NCBI GenBank assembly: GCA_017452405.1
Contig: JAFTMM010000047.1
Location: forward strand, 1 to 9,263
Length of the DNA stretch: 9,263 nucleotides
Origin: Clostridia bacterium
GTDB lineage: Bacteria; Bacillota; Clostridia; Christensenellales; Pumilibacteraceae
Reading direction: 5' to 3'
How positions within the stretch are numbered: position 1 is the first letter of the stretch; each line of letters starts with the position of its first letter. Under the pieces are notes generated by a model, which worked only from the letters and a program-made list of their open reading frames with translations, made no database searches and was not told where the DNA came from. Shown here one piece after another: positions 1-6,193 of the stretch. The translations under genes were made by a program, and so were the position numbers.

Positions 1-570
1 GCATTTTTTGGACGTGAGGATTTGAAAAAGATAACAGTTCCTGATAGCGTTACCGATATAGGTGGATTTACATTTTTAGGGTGCATAAATCTTGAGCAGG
101 TGGTCTTGCCGAACGGATTAACAAAAATATCGCATACGTTATTCGGTAATTGCCGTAAGCTTACGTCGGTTACTTTGCCAGATAGCGTGACGAGTATAGA
201 AAGCTATGCATTTAATAATTGCAGTAGTCTTACTTCAATTATTTTGCCAGATAGCGTGACGAGTATAGGAACCAATGCATTTAACGATTGTTCTGCTTTG
301 ACGTCTATAACGATTGGTGATAGCGTGACAAGTATAGAGAGTAGCGCTTTTGGAGATTGCAAGAGTCTTACGTCAATTACCATTCCCGAAAGCGTAACGT
401 ATATTGATTTATGGGTTTTCGGTGGTTGTGACAAGCTAATTTCCGTTACTTTTGAAAATACTAAGGGGTGGAAAGCCGGCGGTAAGTCTGTTGACGTTAG
501 CAATCCTTTTACTAACGCAACGTATTTCAAAGAAACTTATTACTTCGACAGATGGACGTGTGCGGACTAA
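1..570 (+). CDS. BspA-like leucine-rich repeat (LRR_5) protein, C-terminal part
   Basis: The reading frame is open at the left edge (A-F-F-G-R-E-D precedes the first possible start, a TTG at 22), so only the last 189 residues are present. They contain about six consecutive 23-residue repeats of the form LTSIxxPDSVTSIGxxAFxxC, which is the BspA/LRR_5 (Treponema-type) leucine-rich repeat. The protein closes with a non-repeat tail (about residues 152-189, rich in Trp, Tyr and Phe, with NPFTNA and YYFDRW) typical of the ends of such proteins, so the C-terminus looks natural. Family members are usually secreted or surface-exposed and are implicated in adhesion or binding host and matrix ligands. 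Any signal peptide or anchor would lie outside the window. The repeats are also conserved in DNA: GATAGCG recurs at 43, 181, 250 and 319 on a strict 69-nt period. Family is confident; ligand is unknown. Confidence 0.85.
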   Translation, partial: AFFGREDLKKITVPDSVTDIGGFTFLGCINLEQVVLPNGLTKISHTLFGNCRKLTSVTLPDSVTSIESYAFNNCSSLTSIILPDSVTSIGTNAFNDCSALTSITIGDSVTSIESSAFGDCKSLTSITIPESVTYIDLWVFGGCDKLISVTFENTKGWKAGGKSVDVSNPFTNATYFKETYYFDRWTCAD

Positions 571-578
571 GCTATTTT

Positions 579-618
579 AAAAAAACTCTTTCAGTAATTG
601 CTGAAAGAGTTTTTCTTT
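579..618. terminator. bidirectional intrinsic terminator between convergent genes
   Basis: A perfect 14-bp inverted repeat (arms 581-594 and 601-614, core ACTCTTTCAG/CTGAAAGAGT, loop TAATTG) is flanked by A-runs on the left and T-runs on the right. Read on the + strand the stem is followed by TTTTTCTTT; read on the - strand it ends in seven Ts. It starts 9 nt after the stop of the LRR gene and lies next to the stop of the - strand gene at 617, so it can terminate both transcripts. Confidence 0.9.
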
Positions 619-1690
619 ACGGAAGGAAAATATCTATGATGCCTTTTAAGTCGCCGATCATTTTGCCGATGGCTTTGTGGTCGGGTGTGAAACCGCATTT
701 TTCGAGAAATTTACTGTAATTGTTGAGAATAAAGAGTAGGGAATTGAAGCAACGCTTAACGACGAAATCCAGCACGCGTTGTTTATCCCACTTGAGAATT
801 TTGGCGTTCATGTGCGAAGCGTCGCAAGCTACCTGATACTCTTTATATTTCTCGGAGAGTCCTGCGAGGTCTTCGAGATAGCGGAAGTTCAGATTCCACT
901 TGGTGAGTTCAAGCCCTTCAATTGCGCCTAGCCAGCCGTAGTTTTCGAAGTGGTCAACTTCGTTGTTGTTCTTGACGTTCACGCCGAATTTGGCAATGCG
1001 TTCGTCGTACTCGGCTTTGGTCTGTTCGTCCATATCCTCGCGGTCTTTACTGAAACGGTCGAAGGTTTCGAACTCTTTAATTACGCTATCGTTGTACTTG
1101 CAAAGGACGGAGATTACACATTCAAGCTCGTGCAGACTGCGCCATACGATAATGGCTTCCTTTTCCAGCCCGTCGGCAAAGAGAGTGGTGATACCTTTAA
1201 GCTTTAAAAAAGCGCTCTCAAACAGCTTCATTACCGCCATGACGGTATGCGGTTTATCCCTCCTATTGTTCTTAATTCCGATAGCAAGTAAATAATCGAG
1301 TAGCATATTGAAACGACAATAAACGGGATTGTATTCGTTGACGATACGGATTGCGCTCGTCTTGACGTTTTCGAGTATGAACAGGGAGTCGGTAACGTCG
1401 CGCACCAATCTGTTGCGGTAGCCCTCGTTCGCCGTCAGGGCAATACGTTGCTCCTTACTCATGCGCGCGGTGTGCGCGTAGTGATAACCGCATATGTACT
1501 TAACGATATCGGGAGCGGGCGCGCCGTAAAGGGCAGGGTTAAGGTTATTTTTCAGGAGCCTTATCTTGTAATTCTCGATAACGCTTGCAAGCACGTCTGC
1601 GATAAAAGAGCGCGGAAAAACGTACCCTCCGTATTCGGAGCGCTGTTTTGGCAGGGTATAATCGAGAATTTCTTCAATAAAGTTTTCCAT
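617..1690 (-). CDS. DUF5677-like protein of unknown function
   Basis: This is a 357-residue, probably soluble, mostly alpha-helical protein with no signal peptide or membrane segment. The central part (about residues 150-200) contains a WRSLHELEC stretch, and near residues 285-295 there is a conserved-looking YQVACDASHMNA segment. Together these recall the DUF5677 family (an R-x-x-x-E helix followed later by an S-x-x-H motif), whose function is unknown to me; the assignment is from memory of the pattern, not a search. The ATG at 1690 is the only sensible start, since the next internal Met is around residue 77. No Shine-Dalgarno sequence precedes it; instead a strong promoter ends 7 nt upstream, predicting a leaderless mRNA. 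It is transcribed divergently from the hydrolase-lepB-ecf run and converges on the LRR gene. I see no catalytic motif and propose no function. Confidence 0.7.
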   Translation of the reverse strand: MENFIEEILDYTLPKQRSEYGGYVFPRSFIADVLASVIENYKIRLLKNNLNPALYGAPAPDIVKYICGYHYAHTARMSKEQRIALTANEGYRNRLVRDVTDSLFILENVKTSAIRIVNEYNPVYCRFNMLLDYLLAIGIKNNRRDKPHTVMAVMKLFESAFLKLKGITTLFADGLEKEAIIVWRSLHELECVISVLCKYNDSVIKEFETFDRFSKDREDMDEQTKAEYDERIAKFGVNVKNNNEVDHFENYGWLGAIEGLELTKWNLNFRYLEDLAGLSEKYKEYQVACDASHMNAKILKWDKQRVLDFVVKRCFNSLLFILNNYSKFLEKCGFTPDHKAIGKMIGDLKGIIDIFLP

Positions 1691-1697
1691 TATTTAT

Positions 1698-1726
1698 ATA
1701 ATACCACAACTGCGGAAATAAGTCAA
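1698..1726 (-). promoter_or_regulatory. extended -10 promoter, predicted leaderless start
   Basis: On the - strand, TTGACT (1726-1721) is followed after exactly 17 nt by TATTAT (1703-1698), with TGG immediately before the hexamer, i.e. an extended -10. The expected start of transcription, 7 nt beyond the hexamer, is 1691, or the adenine at 1690 that begins the ATG. A 16-bp AT-rich perfect dyad (AAATTTT-AC-AAAATTT, 1762-1777) lies upstream and could be a regulator site or UP-like element. Confidence 0.75.
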
Positions 1727-1837
1727 TACCCAAATCTTGAAGCTAACATTAGAAGATTATTAAATTTTACAAAATTTGTCGAAAATATTGTGATAAGCGA
1801 GTGGCAACGTGGTAAATTATGGTAATAGTGATAAGAC

Positions 1838-1873
1838 TTGACATTTATAACTTACAGTAGTACAATATATAAT
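1838..1873 (+). promoter_or_regulatory. promoter of hydrolase-lepB-ecf run, near-leaderless
   Basis: TTGACA (1838-1843), a perfect -35, is followed after 17 nt by TACAAT (1861-1866), predicting a start near 1873 and a leader of about 7 nt. A perfect TATAAT (1868-1873) overlaps the same stretch; with a weaker -35 (TTATAA, 1845-1850) it would start transcription at 1880, the A of the ATG. Either reading leaves no room for a ribosome binding site. GTGATAAG occurs at 1790-1797 and again at 1829-1836 just upstream of the -35, which could be a pair of regulator half-sites. Confidence 0.75.
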
Positions 1874-1879
1874 ACTATC

Positions 1880-3505
1880 ATGGAACTTCTTACTCCTCAG
1901 ACAATATGGAAGGGCTACGATGCAAGTATGTTGCCTCTTGCCACCAGCGTAACGTCGGACAAGACCGAGGGCGGACGACGCGTAATTTGCGCGCGCTTTA
2001 ACGGCTCTTGGGGACTTGACGGAGTATCGAGGGTATTCGTTCGCGCCGTACTTCCTGCGGGGAAAAAATCGCCGGCAGTTATTTATATGCCCGACGCGCA
2101 CGAGTCGGTTATGAACGTAGACGTAGACCTGTTTTTATCTCTCGGCTACGGCGTAATCGTTCCCGACTATGCAGGTGAGCGTGACGACGATCCGAGGTAT
2201 ACGTTATACCCGCGCTCCATGTCGCATGCTAACTTCACTCCCGATTGTTTGTCAACCGTTCCTAAAGATATGAAGTTCAACTGCTGGACGGTATGGGCTG
2301 AAACGCTTATGCGCGCGATTACGTTTGCTTCCGAGCTTGACGAGGTGGATGAAAGCCGTATAGCTCTCGTGGGTGAGGGCGTGGGCGCGTCCTCGGCGTT
2401 CAAAGCCTCTTCAATCGACAATCGTATCGCTTGCGCGGTAACGCTGTACTCGGCAGGCTATCTCCCCGAAGCCGACGAGCAAGAGCTTCTGAAATTCAAA
2501 GTAACGCTTACTGACGAAGCCTACGCGCCCTTGATTAAAAAACCCGTACTTATCCTCGTTGCTTCAAACGAGCAGGACGGTTCGGTGGACGCATATTCCG
2601 AAGCCTTCGAGCGTATACCCGAGGAAAGCGGATCAAGACTTTCCATATCTGAGCGCGCGAGCCACACCATAGGACTTAAACAAAAAAATAACATAGGGCT
2701 TTGGCTAGCGCATCATCTTGAGGGAGAAGGCAATATTCCTGCCGTACCCGAAGTAGCCGTATCGAGCGAAAACCGCGAACTTTATTATACGGTAACCGCT
2801 CCGAGCGGTATGGAGGACGTAGAGCTGTTCGTGTCGCAGGCTAACCGCGCGGGCGCGCTCCGAAATTGGCGTAGTTATAAACTCACAAAAGCGGAGGACG
2901 GAACGTATAAAGCTAAGGTAGAGGTGTATAATTCGCGTGAGCCTCTCGTAGCGTTCGCCAACGCTACCGCGCGTTCGGGCAAGGCTATGTCCGTTAGCTC
3001 GGCTATGCTGACGCGAACTCCTGCCATGCTCGGCGTAAACGAAACGCCGTTCACGAGCAACCGCCTTATTTATAGCGGTGAAATGGGCAAGGACGACTGG
3101 ATCGTTATTTCTCCGCTTCTGAAAAAAAACACGCTGTCTATGATCAAAGGCCCGTTCGGCATTGAGGGTGTGTCCTCGGCTGTCGGTACTATCTCCACTT
3201 TCAAAATAGGCGATCCCATCTATGCGGGAAAGAGCGGTTGGCTTCTTCAACTCATGATCTATTCGAATAGGGAGCAGGACGTGACGTTTTCGGTTACGTC
3301 GTATAACGGCGAGGGCGAAAAGGGCAAGTATACGGAATACTCGCACACCGTGAGATTATATCCCGCGGATAATTGGCGTAAAATTACTTTAGAAGAATCG
3401 GACTTCAAAGCTCCATACGCAGGGCATGCGAATTGGGAAGAAGTCGTATATCTCAACATTCGCGGGGATGCGCCCGTCGCAATCGCTTCCGCGCTTTGGG
3501 TTTAA
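1880..3505 (+). CDS. alpha/beta-hydrolase-fold protein, nucleophile serine replaced
   Basis: This 541-residue protein has an N-terminal alpha/beta-hydrolase domain (about residues 45-285). It shows strand AVIYMPDAHE (66-75), LGYGVIVPDYAGE (88-100), the nucleophile-elbow region IALVGEGVGAS (161-171), KKPVLILVASNEQD (220-233) with a candidate acid at Asp233, and a candidate catalytic His262. The layout resembles dienelactone hydrolase, acetyl-xylan esterase and prolyl-oligopeptidase-like enzymes. At the G-x-S-x-G elbow the sequence is G-E-G-V-G, so residue 167 is Gly, which argues against ordinary serine hydrolase activity unless Ser171 or Ser172 substitutes. Two beta-rich segments follow (about 290-385 and 400-541); the last looks like a jelly-roll ligand- or sugar-binding module. 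There is no signal peptide. I chose ATG 1880 because the upstream in-frame TTG at 1838 is the -35 box. lepB starts 10 nt after the stop, so they are probably co-transcribed. Substrate unknown. Confidence 0.75.
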   Translation: MELLTPQTIWKGYDASMLPLATSVTSDKTEGGRRVICARFNGSWGLDGVSRVFVRAVLPAGKKSPAVIYMPDAHESVMNVDVDLFLSLGYGVIVPDYAGERDDDPRYTLYPRSMSHANFTPDCLSTVPKDMKFNCWTVWAETLMRAITFASELDEVDESRIALVGEGVGASSAFKASSIDNRIACAVTLYSAGYLPEADEQELLKFKVTLTDEAYAPLIKKPVLILVASNEQDGSVDAYSEAFERIPEESGSRLSISERASHTIGLKQKNNIGLWLAHHLEGEGNIPAVPEVAVSSENRELYYTVTAPSGMEDVELFVSQANRAGALRNWRSYKLTKAEDGTYKAKVEVYNSREPLVAFANATARSGKAMSVSSAMLTRTPAMLGVNETPFTSNRLIYSGEMGKDDWIVISPLLKKNTLSMIKGPFGIEGVSSAVGTISTFKIGDPIYAGKSGWLLQLMIYSNREQDVTFSVTSYNGEGEKGKYTEYSHTVRLYPADNWRKITLEESDFKAPYAGHANWEEVVYLNIRGDAPVAIASALWV

Positions 3506-3515
3506 CGGAGTCGTT

Positions 3516-4187
3516 ATGGACGAAAAAGAATTGGAAAACGTAAATGAAAACAACGAAATGGGAGAAAAGCCCAAAAAACGCAAGATCAGCGTCGTAGGCA
3601 TAGTCATTAACGCCGTACTCGGCGTTGCGGTGCTCGTCGCGCTTTCAATCTTTATTTTCTCACTCAATTTTTCTATTTGTATAGTAGACGGCGACAGTAT
3701 GAACGATACTCTCGTGCACGAACAGATCGTGCTTCTCGGCAAGGGCGAGCCCGACCTCCAGCGCGGTGATATGATCGTCTTTTCCAAGACGAGCGCCGAC
3801 GAAGATACGCAGTACATTAAGCGCGTCGTAGCCGTTGCCGGCGATACGGTGGAGTTTAGGTGCAATTATCTTTTCTATCCTACGGGAACGGAAGTCGTTG
3901 AGCTGTACGTCAACGGCGAGAAGGTTGACGAGTCGTATATAAAAGAGGAAATGAAGTCCGATTATTTCAAATACGTGGGAACGGTAGCTCTTAACACCGA
4001 GTATACGGTGTCCGAAGGCTGTGTATACGCGCTTGGAGATAACCGCAACAACTCTATGGACAGCAGATATACTTCAATTGGCGAAGTTAAGCTGACCGAA
4101 GTCGTGGGCGAAGTTGTAGTCGAGGTCGAAAAGGACTCGTTCTGGGAAGGACTGCTGAAACTCTTATTCGGCGGTTGCTCGAACTAA
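3516..4187 (+). CDS. lepB: signal peptidase I
   Basis: This 223-residue type I signal peptidase cleaves signal peptides from exported pre-proteins at the outer face of the membrane. After a charged N-terminus (residues 1-23, KPKKRK) there is one membrane segment (about 25-50), giving the single-anchor topology usual in Gram-positive enzymes. The catalytic Ser61 sits in VDGDSMNDTL and the general-base Lys102 in YIKRVVAVAGD. RGDMIVF (83-89) and the GDNRNNSMDSR box (174-184) complete the conserved boxes of the family. GGAG at 3507-3510, 5 nt before the ATG, fixes the start; a longer in-frame reading back to 3426 would overlap the hydrolase gene and is not credible. It lies 10 nt after the hydrolase and 16 nt before ecfA1, so it probably shares their transcript. 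The Ser/Lys dyad indicates an active enzyme. Confidence 0.95.
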   Translation: MDEKELENVNENNEMGEKPKKRKISVVGIVINAVLGVAVLVALSIFIFSLNFSICIVDGDSMNDTLVHEQIVLLGKGEPDLQRGDMIVFSKTSADEDTQYIKRVVAVAGDTVEFRCNYLFYPTGTEVVELYVNGEKVDESYIKEEMKSDYFKYVGTVALNTEYTVSEGCVYALGDNRNNSMDSRYTSIGEVKLTEVVGEVVVEVEKDSFWEGLLKLLFGGCSN

Positions 4188-4203
4188 ATCGTAGAAAAAC
4201 TGT

Positions 4204-5037
4204 ATGAGCATAATATCCGTAAAAAATCTCACCTATATATATAACGAAGACATGGAAGACGAAGTCATTGCTCTTGACAACGTTTCTTTTGACGTGGAGG
4301 AGGGAGAATTTATCGCGCTTATCGGTTCGAACGGTAGTGGTAAATCCACTCTTGCGCGTCTTCTGAACGGACTGCGTGAGCCGACTATGGGCGAGGTTTT
4401 AGTAAGCGGAATTCCTACGACGGACTCCAAACGCCGTTTTGAAGTTCGCAAGTCCGTAGGCGTAGTGTTCCAAAATCCGGACAATCAGATGGTCACTACG
4501 ATAATAGAGGACGACGTTGCGTTCGGTCCGGAAAACCTCGGACTGCCGAGTGAGGAAATCAACGCGCGCGTGGATTGGGCGCTTGAATGTGTGGGAATGA
4601 GCGGTCACCGCAAGGGTACGCCTTTCCGTCTTTCGGGCGGTCAAAAACAGCGCATAGCGATAGCCGGCGTACTTGCAATAAAGCCCAAAGTTTTAGTGCT
4701 TGACGAGTCTACCGCTATGCTCGATCCGCGCGGTAAAAAGGAAGTAATGGACACTATCGAGCGTATTCGCGAGAAAGAGGGCATGACCGTTATTATGATA
4801 ACGCATTTCCCCGAAGAAGCGTCGCGCGCAGATAGAGTAATAGCTCTTGATAAGGGCAAAATAGTCATTGACGAGCCGTCGCATACGGCTCTTGCGGACG
4901 TGGAGCGACTGCGCTCTTACGGTCTGGACGCTCCTCTCCCTGCGAGAGTGGCGTACGGCTTAAAACAGCGTGGCGTGGAGTTAGGAGAAATCGTTACGGC
5001 ACGCGAGCTGGCGGAGGCGTTATGTCGGTTGAAATAA
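4204..5037 (+). CDS. ecfA1: ECF transporter ATPase A1
   Basis: This 277-residue ATPase of the energy-coupling factor transporter (CbiO-like) pairs with EcfA2 and drives EcfT, powering uptake of vitamins or metal ions by exchangeable S components. The ABC motifs are complete: Walker A GSNGSGKST (41-49), Q-loop Gln90 in VVFQNPDNQ, signature LSGGQ (143-147), Walker B VLVLDE (163-168) with catalytic Glu168, and switch His201 in MITHFPEE. The wording DNQMVTTIIEDDVAFGPENLG after the Q-loop is characteristic of EcfA1. The ATG at 4204 has no clear Shine-Dalgarno sequence, so translation may depend partly on coupling with lepB, which ends 16 nt upstream. Its 3' end overlaps ecfA2 by 16 nt. Confidence 0.93.
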   Translation: MSIISVKNLTYIYNEDMEDEVIALDNVSFDVEEGEFIALIGSNGSGKSTLARLLNGLREPTMGEVLVSGIPTTDSKRRFEVRKSVGVVFQNPDNQMVTTIIEDDVAFGPENLGLPSEEINARVDWALECVGMSGHRKGTPFRLSGGQKQRIAIAGVLAIKPKVLVLDESTAMLDPRGKKEVMDTIERIREKEGMTVIMITHFPEEASRADRVIALDKGKIVIDEPSHTALADVERLRSYGLDAPLPARVAYGLKQRGVELGEIVTARELAEALCRLK

Positions 5038-5885
5038 AGAACCTTAATTTCATATACAGCCCTAAAACGCCGTATGAGAAAAAGGCGCTGGACGATATTA
5101 CGCTCACCGTAGAGGACGGCGACTTCTTCGGCATTATCGGGCATACGGGTAGTGGTAAGAGTACGCTGATTAATCACCTTAACGCGCTTACGCGCACGCA
5201 ACCCAAGTATAATAAGGACGCCGTGCTCAAAGTTTGCGGTATCGACCTTATGGCTAAAAAGCCCGACCTTAAAGGCTTACGCGAAAAGGTGGGCATGGTG
5301 TTTCAATACCCCGAATACCAGCTCTTTGCGGATACCGTTGCCAAGGACGTAGCCTACGGCGCGAAAAATCTCGGACTAAACGACGAGGAAACGGAGAAAA
5401 GAGTGCGTGACGCCATAGCGCGCGTAGGACTAAACTACGACGAGATTGCCGAGCGTTCGCCTTTCGAGCTGTCGGGCGGTCAGAAACGCCGTGTGGCAAT
5501 AGCCGGCGTTATCGTTATGCGCCCCTCGCTTCTTATCCTCGACGAGCCGACGGCGGGACTCGATCCCAAGGGTAAAAAAGAAATTCTCGCGCTAGTCAAA
5601 GAACTTCAAAAGACCTGCCCCACGATTATTATGGTATCGCACAATATGGACGAGGTAGCCGAGTGTTGCAACAAAGTCGGCGTACTGTCTAACGGCAAGA
5701 TAATGGGCGTCTTTACACCCGACGAACTCTTTTCAAAGCGCGCGCTTATTTCTTCTCTCGGACTCGAACTCCCGACGGTAACCGAGCTTTCCGCATTCCT
5801 TGCAGAAAAGGGTATAGACGTGAATCCCGCGACCTTAGTGGAAAGGGATTTGGTGGAGAGTTTGGAATGGTTTTTAAATAAATAG
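5022..5885 (+). CDS. ecfA2: ECF transporter ATPase A2
   Basis: This 287-residue second ATPase of the ECF module forms a heterodimer with EcfA1 on the cytoplasmic face of EcfT. Walker A is GHTGSGKST (40-48), Q-loop Gln95 in MVFQYPEYQLF, signature LSGGQ (150-154), Walker B LLILDEP (170-176), and switch His207 in MVSHNMDEV. The YPEYQLFADTVAKDVAYG stretch is typical of EcfA2 and separates it from A1. It starts inside ecfA1 in another frame, with GGAGG (5013-5017) 4 nt before the ATG, a classic translationally coupled overlap that favours equal production of the two subunits. After its stop comes a 308-nt repeat-bearing gap before ecfT, where tight packing would be expected. Confidence 0.93.
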   Translation: MSVEIKNLNFIYSPKTPYEKKALDDITLTVEDGDFFGIIGHTGSGKSTLINHLNALTRTQPKYNKDAVLKVCGIDLMAKKPDLKGLREKVGMVFQYPEYQLFADTVAKDVAYGAKNLGLNDEETEKRVRDAIARVGLNYDEIAERSPFELSGGQKRRVAIAGVIVMRPSLLILDEPTAGLDPKGKKEILALVKELQKTCPTIIMVSHNMDEVAECCNKVGVLSNGKIMGVFTPDELFSKRALISSLGLELPTVTELSAFLAEKGIDVNPATLVERDLVESLEWFLNK

Positions 5886-5958
5886 AAATAAGGTCTCCAT
5901 TAGCCAGCTTATTGAATGTAAATAAGTGAGGGTTTCTTGTATAGTTACTTTATAGTAC

Positions 5959-5983
5959 AAACTTTTTATGCGCTAAAAAGTTT
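5959..5983. repeat. AT-rich hairpin
   Basis: A perfect 10-bp inverted repeat, AAACTTTTTA / TAAAAAGTTT (arms 5959-5968 and 5974-5983), encloses the loop TGCGC. It is followed directly by the palindrome TTTGATCAAA (5981-5990), which shares three bases with the right arm. No clean T-run follows on the + strand, so terminator function for ecfA2 is unlikely or weak. Confidence 0.75.
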
Positions 5984-5995
5984 GATCAAAAAGCG

Positions 5996-6022
5996 TCGAG
6001 AACCCTTGCGGTGGGTTCTCGA
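5996..6022. repeat. GC-richer 10-bp perfect hairpin
   Basis: The arms TCGAGAACCC (5996-6005) and GGGTTCTCGA (6013-6022) pair perfectly around a 7-nt loop, TTGCGGT. The hairpin lies 12 nt after the AT-rich hairpin and is followed by unpaired sequence rather than a T-run. It is probably a module of a dispersed intergenic repeat. Confidence 0.75.
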
Positions 6023-6073
6023 ACTCTCCTGAACGCCTTTAGGTCTTCTGTTGCGTGATGAGTAACTTGTTCC

Positions 6074-6148
6074 GTCATCCTGAGCTTGTCGAAGGATCTT
6101 AGGCTTCTCCTTGAGTAGAAGCTGTCTGCAAAGCAGACTGATGAGGTG
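6074..6148. repeat. composite dispersed intergenic repeat
   Basis: Three modules occur in order. First comes CATCCTGAGCTTGTCGAAGG (6076-6095), whose complement reads as the RSFDKLRMT peptide often seen in spurious gene calls. Next is a 6-bp hairpin, GCTTCT (6103-6108) with AGAAGC (6117-6122). Last is a 6-bp hairpin, GTCTGC-AAA-GCAGAC (6124-6138), followed by TGATGAGGTG. I recall this order of modules, with changing stem sequences, as a frequent intergenic element in gut Clostridia; that is memory, not a search. Confidence 0.65.
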
Positions 6149-6193
6149 TGCAACCGAAGGAAATGTGAAGCGGAGCGCAAGGAATATATAAGC

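Larger units (their letters stand above)
5886..6193. other. 308-nt repeat-filled gap between ecfA2 and ecfT
   Basis: No convincing gene lies here. The first 70 nt are AT-rich without clear structure. They are followed by two strong hairpins (5959-5983 and 5996-6022), an unstructured stretch, and a composite repeat with further hairpins (6074-6148). The ecfT ribosome binding site, AAGGA at 6179-6183, closes the region. No good promoter for ecfT is evident, so it probably depends on read-through from upstream. Confidence 0.7.

Noticed and set aside
1838..1879. TTG start giving the hydrolase 14 extra residues
   Set aside because: This TTG is the first half of a perfect -35 box and the extra residues are encoded by the promoter.
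2705..3346. 213-residue - strand open frame inside the hydrolase gene
   Set aside because: It is a shadow of a GC-rich coding frame; no start signals or recognisable domains.
3426..3515. Earlier start for signal peptidase I
   Set aside because: It lies within the hydrolase gene in another frame; ATG 3516 has a well-placed GGAG.
4696..4734. Walker B of EcfA1 reads LDESTAMLDP instead of LDEPT
   Set aside because: The catalytic Glu is intact and Ser or Ala in place of Pro is usual in EcfA1 proteins.
6146..6193. Upstream GTG start for ecfT
   Set aside because: It begins within the repeat element and adds residues not found in EcfT; ATG 6194 has AAGGA upstream and the normal EcfT N-terminus.
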